From the IMG/VR virus record IMGVR_UViG_3300027736_001324, positions 186,001-250,000 of that record: 64,000 nucleotides of DNA; one strand, given 5' to 3'. The translations under genes and the position numbers were made by a program. A model generated the notes under the pieces. That model was not told where the DNA came from. It did no database searches and worked only from the letters and a program-made list of their open reading frames with translations. The stretch is from a virus. This document shows, piece after piece, positions 48,510 to 56,884 of the stretch. Every line of letters starts with the position of its first letter. Position 1 is the stretch's first letter.

Positions 48510-49121
48510 ATGTCTAATAATTATGAAATTGACCCTAAGATAATTTCAAAATTGAAATCATTTGATTGGGATTTTATTATTGATTTTGGATTCAATAAAG
48601 TAAATCATATCAAGGGAAATCAATATAATTTTTGGAGAGGTACACTAATGGAACAAATAGTTGCCCTGCAAGATACAAAATTGAAGTTTGTGGGTGGTGA
48701 TACTCATCATAAAGATTTTGACTGGGAACGGTTTGGAGTAACTTTAGAACTTAAATCTTTACTTACTAAAGAGATGTACACTAGACGCGGTGCTCTTAAA
48801 ACAAATTTTAAATTAAATCTTACCAACTTACGAAGTACACGAGAATTAAAGGAATCAGAAATTTGTGATATAATTTTAGTTATTATGAAAGATGGTACTT
48901 TCATAATTCCTAAACAAATAGCTTTCCAAAATCGTATACAAAACGGCAAAAAAGTTGATATAATTGTGCCATCTAAGTATATTATTGAAATTTCAGGTAG
49001 AAAAAGTTTAAGTCTTGTAAATCAAAAGGTAGATATCAACGAAATGATACGAGATTTTAGTAAACATACTATTGAACTAGCAAAAGAAGATTTTATTTCT
49101 CGGCAAAAACTAAAGGTGTAA
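48510..49121 (+). CDS. PD-(D/E)xK-like nuclease candidate
   Basis: 203 residues. The segment GGDTHHKDFDWERFGVTLELKSL (about 68-90) has an Asp followed at the right distance by E-L-K, the layout of PD-(D/E)xK restriction-type nucleases; QYNFWRGTLMEQIVAL precedes it as a helix. Later CDIILVIMKDGTFIIP forms a core strand pair. AT-rich relative to neighbours. Transcribed with the next gene from a dedicated promoter. Restriction-type or host-DNA-degrading activity is an inference from the motif alone. Confidence 0.6.
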   Translation: MSNNYEIDPKIISKLKSFDWDFIIDFGFNKVNHIKGNQYNFWRGTLMEQIVALQDTKLKFVGGDTHHKDFDWERFGVTLELKSLLTKEMYTRRGALKTNFKLNLTNLRSTRELKESEICDIILVIMKDGTFIIPKQIAFQNRIQNGKKVDIIVPSKYIIEISGRKSLSLVNQKVDINEMIRDFSKHTIELAKEDFISRQKLKV

Positions 49122-49124
49122 ATT

Positions 49125-50402
49125 ATGGCTACAGCAATTTTTAACAAGCCTCAGGGCAAAATTGATATTTCAAAAATTGATAATGTTCTTATTAAGCCCA
49201 AAGGAACATTTAAAAAATATACAGTACAAGATTGGGGCGATATGCTTATGTTAGATAAGGAAATTAAAAATATCCTTAATACTGATAAGGCAAATGATGT
49301 TGCAAATACAGATTCTAGATTTGACCCCGCAGTAATGGGTGTTACTGGATACACCTTGCTTAAGGAATTCTTTTATGATGAGGAATATCAACGATTAATG
49401 GAAATGAGCAATTCAAAAAGATTGCTTAGAACTTTTGATTTACGATTCTTTACGTGTGTATTTTGTGTTAAGGTAATAAACAAAAAGAATAAACCTTTTA
49501 CTATCATAGACGGCGCAGGCAATGCAATGGTTCTTTATATGAACACGGTTGACGGATGGCACCATTTAGTTGACTTGTACCTTGAACTACGTGCAGGAAA
49601 TATCAAAGGATGGGATCCTGAAGATTGGGGAGACTTTCCTGTGCCCACACAAACATGGACAACCGATGATCCTACTTTACCGGGTCTTATTGCACTTATG
49701 TTAAACGGTGAAGGACAGTCTAAATGGGGTGAATTTGAATATTTGAGAATTCATAGCAATAATTATAGATTGTATCCCAAACAAGCAACTGAGCAGGATA
49801 AATTAGCATACGACCAAGTAATGACTTGTCTCCAGGCAGGTAATACTGCACTACTACCTAACAATCATACTGATGCTAAAGAAGCCGGGGTGTTTTCACA
49901 CATTGGGGCAGTAACGCAAAGTGCTAATGCAGAAATACCCCGTCTGGAGTTTATCATGTCTCAAAATGAAAAATGGTGGCCTTTAGAGGAAAGAAGTAGT
50001 GCAATGTTTGGGTTTTATGGTAACATATACGATGAGTTTGTTCGCAATCACAAACCACTTGGTGGCACCGCATTTGACGATCAAATGCTAAATTATCATT
50101 ATATCCTACAACAAGTATTTGGTAATTTAAGCAAGGCAATGAAAGCTATTAAGGGTAAACACGGGGCATTGAAAAAATTAGAGACATTATCTAATCAAGG
50201 TTGGAAAGCACCAAGTGGTGACACTGAAGTATTGGCAGTAGTAGAAATCATTTATAAGGATTATTTAAAGGGTACTCATAAAATTTCTGCGATACGTGGA
50301 AGTTATGTTTGGACTAATACAAAAAAGCAACAACAAACAGTTGTGGATGCTTTAATGAAACTTCCAAATACTACTTATGCTCAAATAATTAGTTCCTTAT
50401 AA
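49125..50402 (+). CDS. unknown protein paired with the nuclease candidate, possibly ParB/DndB-like
   Basis: 425 residues, 3 nt after the nuclease candidate. VKVINKKNKPFTIIDGAGNAMVLYMN (about 118-143) resembles the loop of ParB/DndB (DGQHR)-type domains, where the usual xDGxHRxxA is IDGAGNAMV. The His and Arg are missing, so activity cannot be assumed. The remainder is helical with Trp-rich stretches. The pair may act together in DNA recognition and cleavage; not a named family. Confidence 0.55.
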   Translation: MATAIFNKPQGKIDISKIDNVLIKPKGTFKKYTVQDWGDMLMLDKEIKNILNTDKANDVANTDSRFDPAVMGVTGYTLLKEFFYDEEYQRLMEMSNSKRLLRTFDLRFFTCVFCVKVINKKNKPFTIIDGAGNAMVLYMNTVDGWHHLVDLYLELRAGNIKGWDPEDWGDFPVPTQTWTTDDPTLPGLIALMLNGEGQSKWGEFEYLRIHSNNYRLYPKQATEQDKLAYDQVMTCLQAGNTALLPNNHTDAKEAGVFSHIGAVTQSANAEIPRLEFIMSQNEKWWPLEERSSAMFGFYGNIYDEFVRNHKPLGGTAFDDQMLNYHYILQQVFGNLSKAMKAIKGKHGALKKLETLSNQGWKAPSGDTEVLAVVEIIYKDYLKGTHKISAIRGSYVWTNTKKQQQTVVDALMKLPNTTYAQIISSL

Positions 50403-50403
50403 G

Positions 50404-50432
50404 TTGACTTTATTCAAATACCAGTATATAAT
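50404..50432 (+). promoter_or_regulatory. sigma70-type promoter for the 5' nuclease
   Basis: TTGACT (50404-50409), 17-nt spacer, TATAAT (50427-50432); ATG at 50439 lies 6 nt after the -10, as at dnaJ and tilS. Confidence 0.85.
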
Positions 50433-50438
50433 ACACGT

Positions 50439-51434
50439 ATGAAATACGCATTAATTGATACCGCAAATACTTTTTTTCGGGCCCGTCACATTGCATCACG
50501 CAGTAGTACGGTTGACGAGAAGATAGGGATGGCAATTCATCTTACACTAGCAAGTACTAATCAAATCGTTAAACGTTTTGGAATTGATCATGTTGTGTTT
50601 TGTCTCGAAGGTAGGTCGTGGAGAAAGGACTTCTATGCTCCATATAAGAAGAACCGTGTAGTAGATACGCTATCGCAAACAGAAGCGGAAGTGGAAGAAA
50701 ACACCATGTTTTGGCAAACGTATGAGGCCTTCACAAATTACCTTAAAGACCGCACAAACTGTAGTGTATTGCGTGATCCTAAGGCTGAAGCTGATGATCT
50801 CATAGCCCGCTGGATTCACTTGCATCCAGCAGATGAACATTTTATAATTTCAACCGACAGCGATTTTTACCAATTAATTTCTCCTACAGTAAAACAATAT
50901 TCGGGTGTCACTGGTGAACTAATTACGCTAGAGGGATTTTTCAAAGAAAATGGTAAGCCCGTATTGGATAAGTTAAAGAATCCGAAACTATTAGAGGATC
51001 CACAATATATATTATTTCGCAAAATAATGCGCGGTGACGCAACCGACAACGTATTCAGTGCTTTTCCCGGGGTACGTGAAAAAGGTTCAGCAAAGAAAGC
51101 TGGATTGATTGAAGCATATGCTGATCGCCATAAGCAAGGCTATGCGTGGAACAATATGCAACTTTCCCGCTGGTCCGACCATGAAGGAAATGAGGTCCGT
51201 GTCAAGGACGCATATGAGAGAAATCGTACCCTAATTGACTTGACAGCACAGCCCGATGATGTTAAACTGTCAGTAGATACAAACATCCGTGAAGGTGTTC
51301 GTACAACTACTATTCCTCAAGTGGGCCTACACTTACTAAAATTTTGCGGGAAGTATGAACTGCAAAAAATTGCAGATAACGCGGAGACATACGCAAAATG
51401 GTTGAACAGCCCTTATGTAGGAGTATTGAAATGA
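50439..51434 (+). CDS. rnh: 5'-3' exonuclease / RNase H (FEN-type, T4 Rnh-like)
   Basis: 331 residues (T4 RNase H: 305). Acidic metal-binding motifs in order: ALIDTANTFFRAR, PYKKNR, KAEADDLIARW, STDSDFYQL and GDATDNVFSAFPGV (helix-hairpin-helix). It removes RNA primers from lagging-strand fragments; DNA ligase at 61.5 kb would seal the nicks. Leaderless start. Overlaps the next gene by 4 nt. Confidence 0.93.
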   Translation: MKYALIDTANTFFRARHIASRSSTVDEKIGMAIHLTLASTNQIVKRFGIDHVVFCLEGRSWRKDFYAPYKKNRVVDTLSQTEAEVEENTMFWQTYEAFTNYLKDRTNCSVLRDPKAEADDLIARWIHLHPADEHFIISTDSDFYQLISPTVKQYSGVTGELITLEGFFKENGKPVLDKLKNPKLLEDPQYILFRKIMRGDATDNVFSAFPGVREKGSAKKAGLIEAYADRHKQGYAWNNMQLSRWSDHEGNEVRVKDAYERNRTLIDLTAQPDDVKLSVDTNIREGVRTTTIPQVGLHLLKFCGKYELQKIADNAETYAKWLNSPYVGVLK

Positions 51435-51634
51435 ATAACAGAGTAAGAGAATTAATTAAAGAACACGGTAGTGATTCTAGTGGCAAGTGGGTAGCAATTG
51501 ATAAGGTAGAATTGATTGCCGAGTTGATTGCTTACGAATGTATGGACCTTGCTCTGGGGTCTAGTCATAGAGAAGATGATATGGGTGCTATTATTGCTAA
51601 TAAGATTAAGAAACATTTTGGAGTAGAAGAATGA
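51431..51634 (+). CDS. small protein of the FGVEE-ending family
   Basis: 67 residues. Helix KVELIAELIAYECMDLAL, then ANKIKKHFGVEE. Two other genes share this design: 53932 (EKFAELIIKECATAV ... MHFEK) and 62880 (LVAVECSTI ... KKHFGV). The codons for the final FGVEE contain GGAG, which serves as the ribosome site for the next gene (start overlap ATGA). Function unknown. Confidence 0.7.
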   Translation: MNNRVRELIKEHGSDSSGKWVAIDKVELIAELIAYECMDLALGSSHREDDMGAIIANKIKKHFGVEE

Positions 51635-52068
51635 GAAAAATTATTGAAGATACAATTACTAGAAACAAAGACTTTCAAGAAGAAAGACGGCTGAGAGTAA
51701 AAAGATTTAAAGAACTAAAGGCTCCCGATATCATAATTGAAACTGAAGAAATGATTTCAAAGATGACTTTAGCAGAATATAACATCTACTGCCAGCAACT
51801 TGAAGAAGAAGATAAAAAAGTTAAATTGGAATATGCTAAAAATAATCCTATTCAACAATCTATAGTTGATGAGATTTATAATAGAGAAAGTAAATTAGAA
51901 TATGATTATTTCATTTATTCATCTAATGTTCATCTGGCAATGGCTATTGATCCTTTGAGTTTTATGAGCAACGAAGATTATGAAAATGATTTGTATAGAA
52001 CCTTTTTAGAACACGCCAAAGAACTTTATAGAAATAGATTCAAAGAACAGTTTGGAGTAGAAGAATGA
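51631..52068 (+). CDS. coiled-coil hypothetical protein
   Basis: 145 residues, mainly charged helices (EERRLRVKRFKELKAPD, QQLEEEDKKVKLEYAKN). The end RFKEQFGVEE repeats the FGVEE/GGAG coupling seen in the previous gene. Overlaps both neighbours by 4 nt. Unknown function. Confidence 0.7.
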   Translation: MRKIIEDTITRNKDFQEERRLRVKRFKELKAPDIIIETEEMISKMTLAEYNIYCQQLEEEDKKVKLEYAKNNPIQQSIVDEIYNRESKLEYDYFIYSSNVHLAMAIDPLSFMSNEDYENDLYRTFLEHAKELYRNRFKEQFGVEE

Positions 52069-52349
52069 AATTTAAAATTTGCGGAATAGATTACGAAGTA
52101 AAATATAAAACATCGGAAGAAATGCAAGGCACTATTGGCTTAGCACGATTCAATGACCAAGAGATTTGGATTGGTGATCAATTTACTGAACAAACTAAAA
52201 AGATTGCATTGTGGCATGAAGTATTACATATACTAGACCATGCATACAATCTAAAGATGACAGAAGAACAGGTGAAGTTTCAAACACATGCATTAATTGC
52301 ACTAGTAGAAGATAACCCGGAAGTATTTAAAAATGGCACAACACAGTAA
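52065..52349 (+). CDS. small HExxH metallopeptidase-like protein
   Basis: 94 residues with ALWHEVLHILDHAY (H51, E52, H55), the zinc-binding HExxH, plus downstream acidic residues. The N-terminal half is beta (KICGIDYEVKYK, QEIWIGDQFTE). This minimal architecture resembles ImmA/IrrE- or SprT-type minimal metalloproteases. Substrate unknown. Overlaps the next gene by 17 nt. Confidence 0.75.
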   Translation: MKFKICGIDYEVKYKTSEEMQGTIGLARFNDQEIWIGDQFTEQTKKIALWHEVLHILDHAYNLKMTEEQVKFQTHALIALVEDNPEVFKNGTTQ

Positions 52350-53178
52350 TTACTGGTCATGCACACCCTTTGCTGATTGGGTGCGCGGTATGCCAAAAGG
52401 CGGAGCCAAGACTAGTGAAGGTTGGGATGAATGGAATAGTGAAGCTAAACAATACCATCCTGTTCGTTATTGGTTAGCAGAAGAAGGTCTTGATAAACTT
52501 CAAGATTTTGTAACATATCCTGTCAGAAAAATATATGATGTCAAATATTACATTAATAACAGGTACGTTACTCGTACTCATGCTCTCACCGCTCATAGCC
52601 GTGATATTAAGCCTGGTTCTTGGTCTGATGTTGGGAGTCGCTTCCTTCCATGCTTATTTAATGAGTTGGTTGATTTTGTCGAGGTCGAGCAAGCCTGGAG
52701 CCACATCGCATGGGGAAGTAAAGAAGATAGAAAGAAGTATGATGCTCCTTTTTATGCTACTGGGTGGTGGCGTTGGCGCACTTGGCGTTGCCCTCAAGCA
52801 GGTATCGATCATCTTGACTGGGCAATGACACTTACTCTTGATAAAGATATGGGTGTAGATCCAGATAACCCAGAATATGGCAAGCCTACTGGTCAAGCAT
52901 TACGTGCTAAAGAAATTAAAGAACTGTATACATGGTGGACAGTAACATATCGTAATCGTCCGGACCCTCACGATGCAAGTGGTTGGAGTGAATACTGTGA
53001 AAGTTTACGAATCAAGTTTGGTACAAACTGGATTGGTAGATCCGATAAAGATACTGCAAGTAAAAAAGCAGGTGATAAGGCTCTTAAACTTACTACTAAG
53101 ATTGAAGCAGCCTACGACAAAGAAGATGAACAAATGATGATCCGTTTAATTAAAATTCGTGATAGTTTGTGGACATGA
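52333..53178 (+). CDS. conserved Trp-rich phage protein
   Basis: 281 residues with many Trp (YWSCTPFADWVRG, AWSHIAWG, WWRWRTWRCPQAG, LYTWWTVTYRNRPD). The tract KKAGDKALKLTTKIEAAYDKEDEQMM is helical. It gives the impression of a well-folded conserved protein in this phage group. I cannot name a function. Confidence 0.75.
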   Translation: MAQHSNYWSCTPFADWVRGMPKGGAKTSEGWDEWNSEAKQYHPVRYWLAEEGLDKLQDFVTYPVRKIYDVKYYINNRYVTRTHALTAHSRDIKPGSWSDVGSRFLPCLFNELVDFVEVEQAWSHIAWGSKEDRKKYDAPFYATGWWRWRTWRCPQAGIDHLDWAMTLTLDKDMGVDPDNPEYGKPTGQALRAKEIKELYTWWTVTYRNRPDPHDASGWSEYCESLRIKFGTNWIGRSDKDTASKKAGDKALKLTTKIEAAYDKEDEQMMIRLIKIRDSLWT

Positions 53179-53179
53179 T

Positions 53180-53629
53180 ATGAAAAAGATTTACTACGAA
53201 AAAGTAGGACGTAAGTATGTACCTGTTGCAGAATACGATAGCGACTGGATGGACAGTTTTCATAAAGGTACACACCTTTTGATGGTATATCCGGGTGGGC
53301 AGAGTCGTAGGTTTAATATTGATCCCAACTATGCAGCTATGATTGCAGCCAGCCGAGTAGCCGAAGAAGCTATAATTCAGGCTATGCACAAAGCTAGTGA
53401 ATTAAAGCCTACCCAAACTCCGATAACAGAAGGTCAACGCAAGGCATGGAAGAAACTAGCAAAAGAGTTTGGTAATGAACTTTGTACCTTGAACGGAGCC
53501 AGTTCACACGATATTGCCGAAGCAGGTGTGAAAGCTATGATGGCAGAAGCTGATCAGTTAATGACTAACCCTGCTGTAAAGAAAGCCTACGAACATTTTT
53601 TATTGGTTGCTGAATTGACAAAGGATTAA
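53180..53629 (+). CDS. hypothetical protein, 149 aa
   Basis: Starts at ATG 53180, one base after the previous stop. N-terminal beta section (KKIYYEKVGRKYVPVAEYDSDW, HLLMVYPGGQSRRFNID), then helices (RVAEEAIIQAMHKASEL). Unknown function; part of a dense run of small coupled genes. Confidence 0.7.
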   Translation: MKKIYYEKVGRKYVPVAEYDSDWMDSFHKGTHLLMVYPGGQSRRFNIDPNYAAMIAASRVAEEAIIQAMHKASELKPTQTPITEGQRKAWKKLAKEFGNELCTLNGASSHDIAEAGVKAMMAEADQLMTNPAVKKAYEHFLLVAELTKD

Positions 53630-53631
53630 GT

Positions 53632-53823
53632 ATGACAGTAGATGAATACGTTAAAGAATTAGAAGTACAACTTGAGGCAGATGTAATTGAAAAGTTTAAA
53701 GACTGGCCAGTTGATACTAAGTTGTATATGTACTTACATCATATTCAACTACAATTCATGGCAGATTACATGGACGCCCTTAATGTTGCTATGCAAATTT
53801 ATAGGTCAAAAAAGAATGCGTAA
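53632..53823 (+). CDS. small helical hypothetical protein
   Basis: 63 residues, acidic N-terminal helix (VDEYVKELEVQLEADVIEKF) and an aromatic second half. It precedes a 39-residue gene that starts within its last codons. Confidence 0.65.
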   Translation: MTVDEYVKELEVQLEADVIEKFKDWPVDTKLYMYLHHIQLQFMADYMDALNVAMQIYRSKKNA

Positions 53824-53935
53824 ATATATAACCAACAAATTCAATAGTGTATTTCTTCCTTACGAAGAAGGCATGATTGAATGGCTTAATGAAAACTACC
53901 CGCACAGTAAATATGTTGTTGTTGAGGTTGTATGA
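53816..53935 (+). CDS. 39-aa hypothetical protein
   Basis: Begins at ATG 53816 inside the previous gene's end: KYITNKFNSVFLPYEEGMIEWL and a VVVEVV end. Its stop overlaps the next ATG by 4 nt. The overlaps on both sides support it as real. Confidence 0.5.
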   Translation: MRKYITNKFNSVFLPYEEGMIEWLNENYPHSKYVVVEVV

Positions 53936-54135
53936 ACGAACGAATTAAACTACTAAAAGAACAGTCTATGGAATGGGTGCCTAATATGGCTGACCCAGAT
54001 ACCAAGATTCGGCTGCTCAATGCTGAAAAGTTTGCCGAGTTGATTATAAAAGAATGTGCTACTGCGGTAGCCAAAGCCAACAATCCTCTTGGACGCAATA
54101 TTGATAAACTATTTGAAATGCACTTTGAAAAATGA
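53932..54135 (+). CDS. small helical protein of the FGVEE-like family
   Basis: 67 residues: NAEKFAELIIKECATAVAKA and an end LFEMHFEK, related in layout to the proteins at 51431 and 62880. Overlaps the next gene by 4 nt. Function unknown. Confidence 0.65.
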   Translation: MNERIKLLKEQSMEWVPNMADPDTKIRLLNAEKFAELIIKECATAVAKANNPLGRNIDKLFEMHFEK

Positions 54136-54356
54136 TTGAAATTTTTATACCTGTATTATTCATGTGTCTAAATGACAATTGTAATTTCATGCAATCACAG
54201 AATGTTTATAAGTCGGAAGCACAATGCAGATTATCAATCGATAATCAAAAAAAACACATGCTTGAAGTTGCCAATCAAGCTGGTCAGCCAAAGATAACTA
54301 TACTTGAAGGTACTTGTATTAATACGAAAATTGAAAATACAGGAAAGAAAATATGA
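54132..54356 (+). CDS. small protein with hydrophobic N-terminus and Cys pairs
   Basis: 74 residues. The first 14 residues are hydrophobic (IEIFIPVLFMCL), then NDNCNF, EAQCRLS and EGTCIN. Four cysteines and a short signal-like N-terminus suggest an exported, disulfide-bonded protein, but the hydrophobic stretch is too short to be sure. Confidence 0.6.
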   Translation: MIEIFIPVLFMCLNDNCNFMQSQNVYKSEAQCRLSIDNQKKHMLEVANQAGQPKITILEGTCINTKIENTGKKI

Positions 54357-54631
54357 TATACGTTAAACTACGTTTAACTAATCCATGGAGTCCAACTTGG
54401 GAAGTATTAAAAACTATTAGTGGACAATTTACTAAAAATAAAGCATGGGAATTTAATATATATCACAGTAATGAATTATTAGGTATAGAATTTGAATATA
54501 CACTACGAACCGATCATGCAGGGCTTGGGTTAACATTGTCATTTTTTAATTATACCTTTGAGTATAAAATTTACGATATAAGACATTGGGATTATACAGA
54601 AGATAAATGGAGTACTACCACGTATGCGTAA
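54353..54631 (+). CDS. small beta-rich hypothetical protein
   Basis: 92 residues with repeated aromatic beta strands (VKLRLTNPWSPTWEVLKTI, EFEYTLRTDHAGLGLTLSFF, TFEYKIYDIRHWDY). Overlaps both neighbours by a few nt. Unknown function. Confidence 0.65.
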   Translation: MIYVKLRLTNPWSPTWEVLKTISGQFTKNKAWEFNIYHSNELLGIEFEYTLRTDHAGLGLTLSFFNYTFEYKIYDIRHWDYTEDKWSTTTYA

Positions 54632-54917
54632 TCAAGCAGATTATTTTAAAGAAAATCGTCACGTAGCCAAATATGAATTTGGTCAACGTATCTTTGGATA
54701 CTGGAATAGTATTCCATTCGTGGGTACGGTTGGCAATGATACTGTAATCAACGACACAATTGGACCACAATACAGTATCCATTTAGATTTACCAATACGC
54801 TTTGAGAATACTACCTATAATGTTATAGTAGACAAACAAAGTAATTTTAAAAAGATTACAAAATTAATAGAAATGGAAGAAGATGTCAAAACCACTAATC
54901 GCAAAACCCGTCGTTAA
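54624..54917 (+). CDS. hypothetical protein, 97 aa
   Basis: Mixed beta composition (KYEFGQRIFGYWNSIPFVGTVGND, YSIHLDLPIRFENTTYNVIV) with a basic end NRKTRR. Its last 35 nt overlap the next gene. Unknown function. Confidence 0.65.
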   Translation: MRNQADYFKENRHVAKYEFGQRIFGYWNSIPFVGTVGNDTVINDTIGPQYSIHLDLPIRFENTTYNVIVDKQSNFKKITKLIEMEEDVKTTNRKTRR

Positions 54918-55341
54918 AAATCAATTTTGGATTGTTACTGATGGCAAAGAAAAAGTAGGAAATGTAATTGCTGATGGGTCTGGCTTTGAAGTAAAACTCA
55001 ACGGCAGTAAAACTCATTTCAAAAATACTAATGCAATTAAAAAACAAACTAGTATACAGTTTGAAACAACCAAGGTAGATAAGAATAAAAAAGAAATACC
55101 TTTCAACGAATACCCGACTACAAAGAAGGTATTTAACTCTATACTTGATATCAAGCGCAAGATTCATCTATTCACAAAGACCCAGAAAAGCAAGTGTTTT
55201 CACGCCGCAGGGTGGTATGTTTTGTATCAAGGTGATGAACCAGTTGTAACATTTTGCCCTAAATACATCTTTATTCAGCGTTATGAGTATCTAGGTCCGT
55301 TCAAAACAGAGGATGAGGCAAAAAAACTGATAAATATCTAA
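54883..55341 (+). CDS. hypothetical protein, 152 aa, basic
   Basis: Ribosome site GGAAGAAG just upstream, within the preceding gene. Basic beta-rich N-terminal half (NQFWIVTDGKEKVGNVIAD), then a domain ending KYIFIQRYEYLGPFKTEDEAKKLI. A GATAAATA occurs in its last codons. No family known to me. Confidence 0.7.
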   Translation: MSKPLIAKPVVKNQFWIVTDGKEKVGNVIADGSGFEVKLNGSKTHFKNTNAIKKQTSIQFETTKVDKNKKEIPFNEYPTTKKVFNSILDIKRKIHLFTKTQKSKCFHAAGWYVLYQGDEPVVTFCPKYIFIQRYEYLGPFKTEDEAKKLINI

Positions 55342-55541
55342 TGATTCATATCAAACGATTTATTGATAGAGTAGCAAGTATTGAGAGTAGACAGGGTAAA
55401 GATGTGGTTATTCCATTATCTGATGCTCGTGGACTACGTGACGAATTAGCTAAACTACTAGTAGATCACTATGAGGTTACTGAAGGAAAGAAGAACACTT
55501 CCGAAGTTATTCAAGTTGAACTAGTCGGAGGTAAATTTTAA
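55341..55541 (+). CDS. small hypothetical protein, 66 aa
   Basis: VIPLSDARGLRDELAKLLVDHYEVTEGKK suggests a strand-helix unit. Starts on the last base of the previous stop and ends on the next start. GATAAATA at 55329-55336 precedes it and could act as a late promoter. Confidence 0.65.
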   Translation: MIHIKRFIDRVASIESRQGKDVVIPLSDARGLRDELAKLLVDHYEVTEGKKNTSEVIQVELVGGKF

Positions 55542-55834
55542 TGAGTAGAACACAACCAAAAGTATTATTGGAACTTGTAGATAAAAATACATACAAGTGC
55601 GATCAAATTGTAGAAGCCAGTGGCATATGGGCTGTATTCTATGATGGCCAACCTATTAACTTAAAGTCACAACACTATCAAGATCCAGACGCTACTCCTA
55701 AATATAAGAAAACAAGTTTTAGTAATCCGGGTCATGCACGTAATCTTTGTCGCAAACTAAACACACAATTTAAAACAGATAAATTCACGGTTGTGTTTAT
55801 GAATAATGGTACTACTGTGTACCCAGATGAGTGA
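55541..55834 (+). CDS. hypothetical protein, 97 aa
   Basis: Basic; CDQIVEASGIWAVFYDGQPINLK is a beta segment, and a helical GHARNLCRKLNTQF follows. GAT GAG TGA forms the overlap with the next gene. Unknown function. Confidence 0.65.
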   Translation: MSRTQPKVLLELVDKNTYKCDQIVEASGIWAVFYDGQPINLKSQHYQDPDATPKYKKTSFSNPGHARNLCRKLNTQFKTDKFTVVFMNNGTTVYPDE

Positions 55835-56216
55835 TAGAAAAAAACTAAAATACACTATCACTAGAGCAGTTATGGATCAACTGCCTAGCAATAACATCCC
55901 AATTGAAACAATCATAAGTGATTGGTGGTTCACCAAATCAGGTGATAGCCTGCGCCTGACGCCACAGGGCGATATAAAATTCAAAGAAGCACAGATAGAA
56001 TATTTTGACCTACCTGTCAAAGTTAAGAAAACTAATTGGTATAAGTTTCTAACTGAATGTAATAGAAAAATTAAATGTCCATATTACTTTAGTGTAAATA
56101 AAAATGTAGAGTCAAAAGAACCTTTCATAAGACTATACGATAGTAAGATAGCAATGATGCTAGCACTATACGGTGATATAGAAAGTTATTTAGAATCAGT
56201 GAGGATACGACAATGA
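55827..56216 (+). CDS. hypothetical protein, 129 aa
   Basis: Starts at ATG 55827 overlapping the previous gene. Basic, with ISDWWFTKSGDSLRLTPQGD, a beta unit, and MMLALYGDIESYL near the end. Overlaps the following small gene by 4 nt. Unknown function. Confidence 0.65.
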   Translation: MSDRKKLKYTITRAVMDQLPSNNIPIETIISDWWFTKSGDSLRLTPQGDIKFKEAQIEYFDLPVKVKKTNWYKFLTECNRKIKCPYYFSVNKNVESKEPFIRLYDSKIAMMLALYGDIESYLESVRIRQ

Positions 56217-56389
56217 CAGAAGAAAAGAAAAGCAAGAACCCATTCATTGCAATGGCACAAGAAGCTAAAAAGAAAAACGCACTAGCAAATCCTGGATTAG
56301 GTAAGGCCCCTAAAAGTCAAGGACCTAAAGCAAACACTAAGGGATTTGGTGGGGCAAATGTTACACGTAGAGCAGGTCGCGGTGGTTAA
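56213..56389 (+). CDS. 58-aa basic Gly/Lys-rich protein
   Basis: Starts ATG 56213 overlapping the previous stop. 58 residues: MTEEKKSKNPFIAMAQEAKK, then Gly/Pro/Lys/Asn-rich to GANVTRRAGRGG. Unstructured and basic; possibly binds nucleic acid. Its end overlaps the converging minus-strand gene by 4 nt. Confidence 0.6.
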   Translation: MTEEKKSKNPFIAMAQEAKKKNALANPGLGKAPKSQGPKANTKGFGGANVTRRAGRGG

Positions 56390-56880
56390 TACCACTCACC
56401 TTCATTACGCATACGTTTAATAAAAGACAAGTAATTACTACATACACCAAAACAACGTAGGTGTACTGTAGAATACATTCCTCTATCCTGTATCTCGGGT
56501 AGAAATATAACACTAGAATTATCTATCGCAACAGTTCCGGGAGTGATAATTTTTCCATTGCTTGCTGTTACGGGAGTACTTTCTGTGTCAGTGGGGAACC
56601 AAAAGTAATTTGGATATAATTTACTTGGTTGAGTTACTATCCAAGTTTGCATCTCATCATTCATAGCATTAAGCCAAAAACGAGGACCTTGAAGATATTT
56701 TTCGGTTACTTGAGTTATGGGTTGATCTACGCCCAAATATAGAATTCCACTATCACGCCAAACATTGACCATAGTGCTGAACCCAGCATTCATTGATTTG
56801 GTTATTTGTTTTGGGGTAGCAGCATCCTCAAAATTGGTGCCGTCGTAGATTCCCTGATAAGAGATATATTGTAAACGCAT
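56386..56880 (-). CDS. GDPD/PI-PLC-like barrel protein, degenerate active site
   Basis: 164 residues. The scaffold resembles phage phosphodiesterase-like barrels: ISYQGIYDG at the N-terminus where active members have ISHRG, then ITKSMNAGFSTMVNVWRDSGILYLGVDQP, FWLNAMNDEMQTW, YPNYFWFPTDTES, GKIITPG, VIFLPE and FGVCSNYLSFI. The catalytic His and Arg of HRG are Tyr and Gln, so hydrolysis is doubtful. It may bind rather than cut. Promoter ACTAAATA lies just upstream on the minus strand. Confidence 0.6.
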   Translation of the reverse strand: MRLQYISYQGIYDGTNFEDAATPKQITKSMNAGFSTMVNVWRDSGILYLGVDQPITQVTEKYLQGPRFWLNAMNDEMQTWIVTQPSKLYPNYFWFPTDTESTPVTASNGKIITPGTVAIDNSSVIFLPEIQDRGMYSTVHLRCFGVCSNYLSFIKRMRNEGEWY

Positions 56881-56884
56881 TTAG

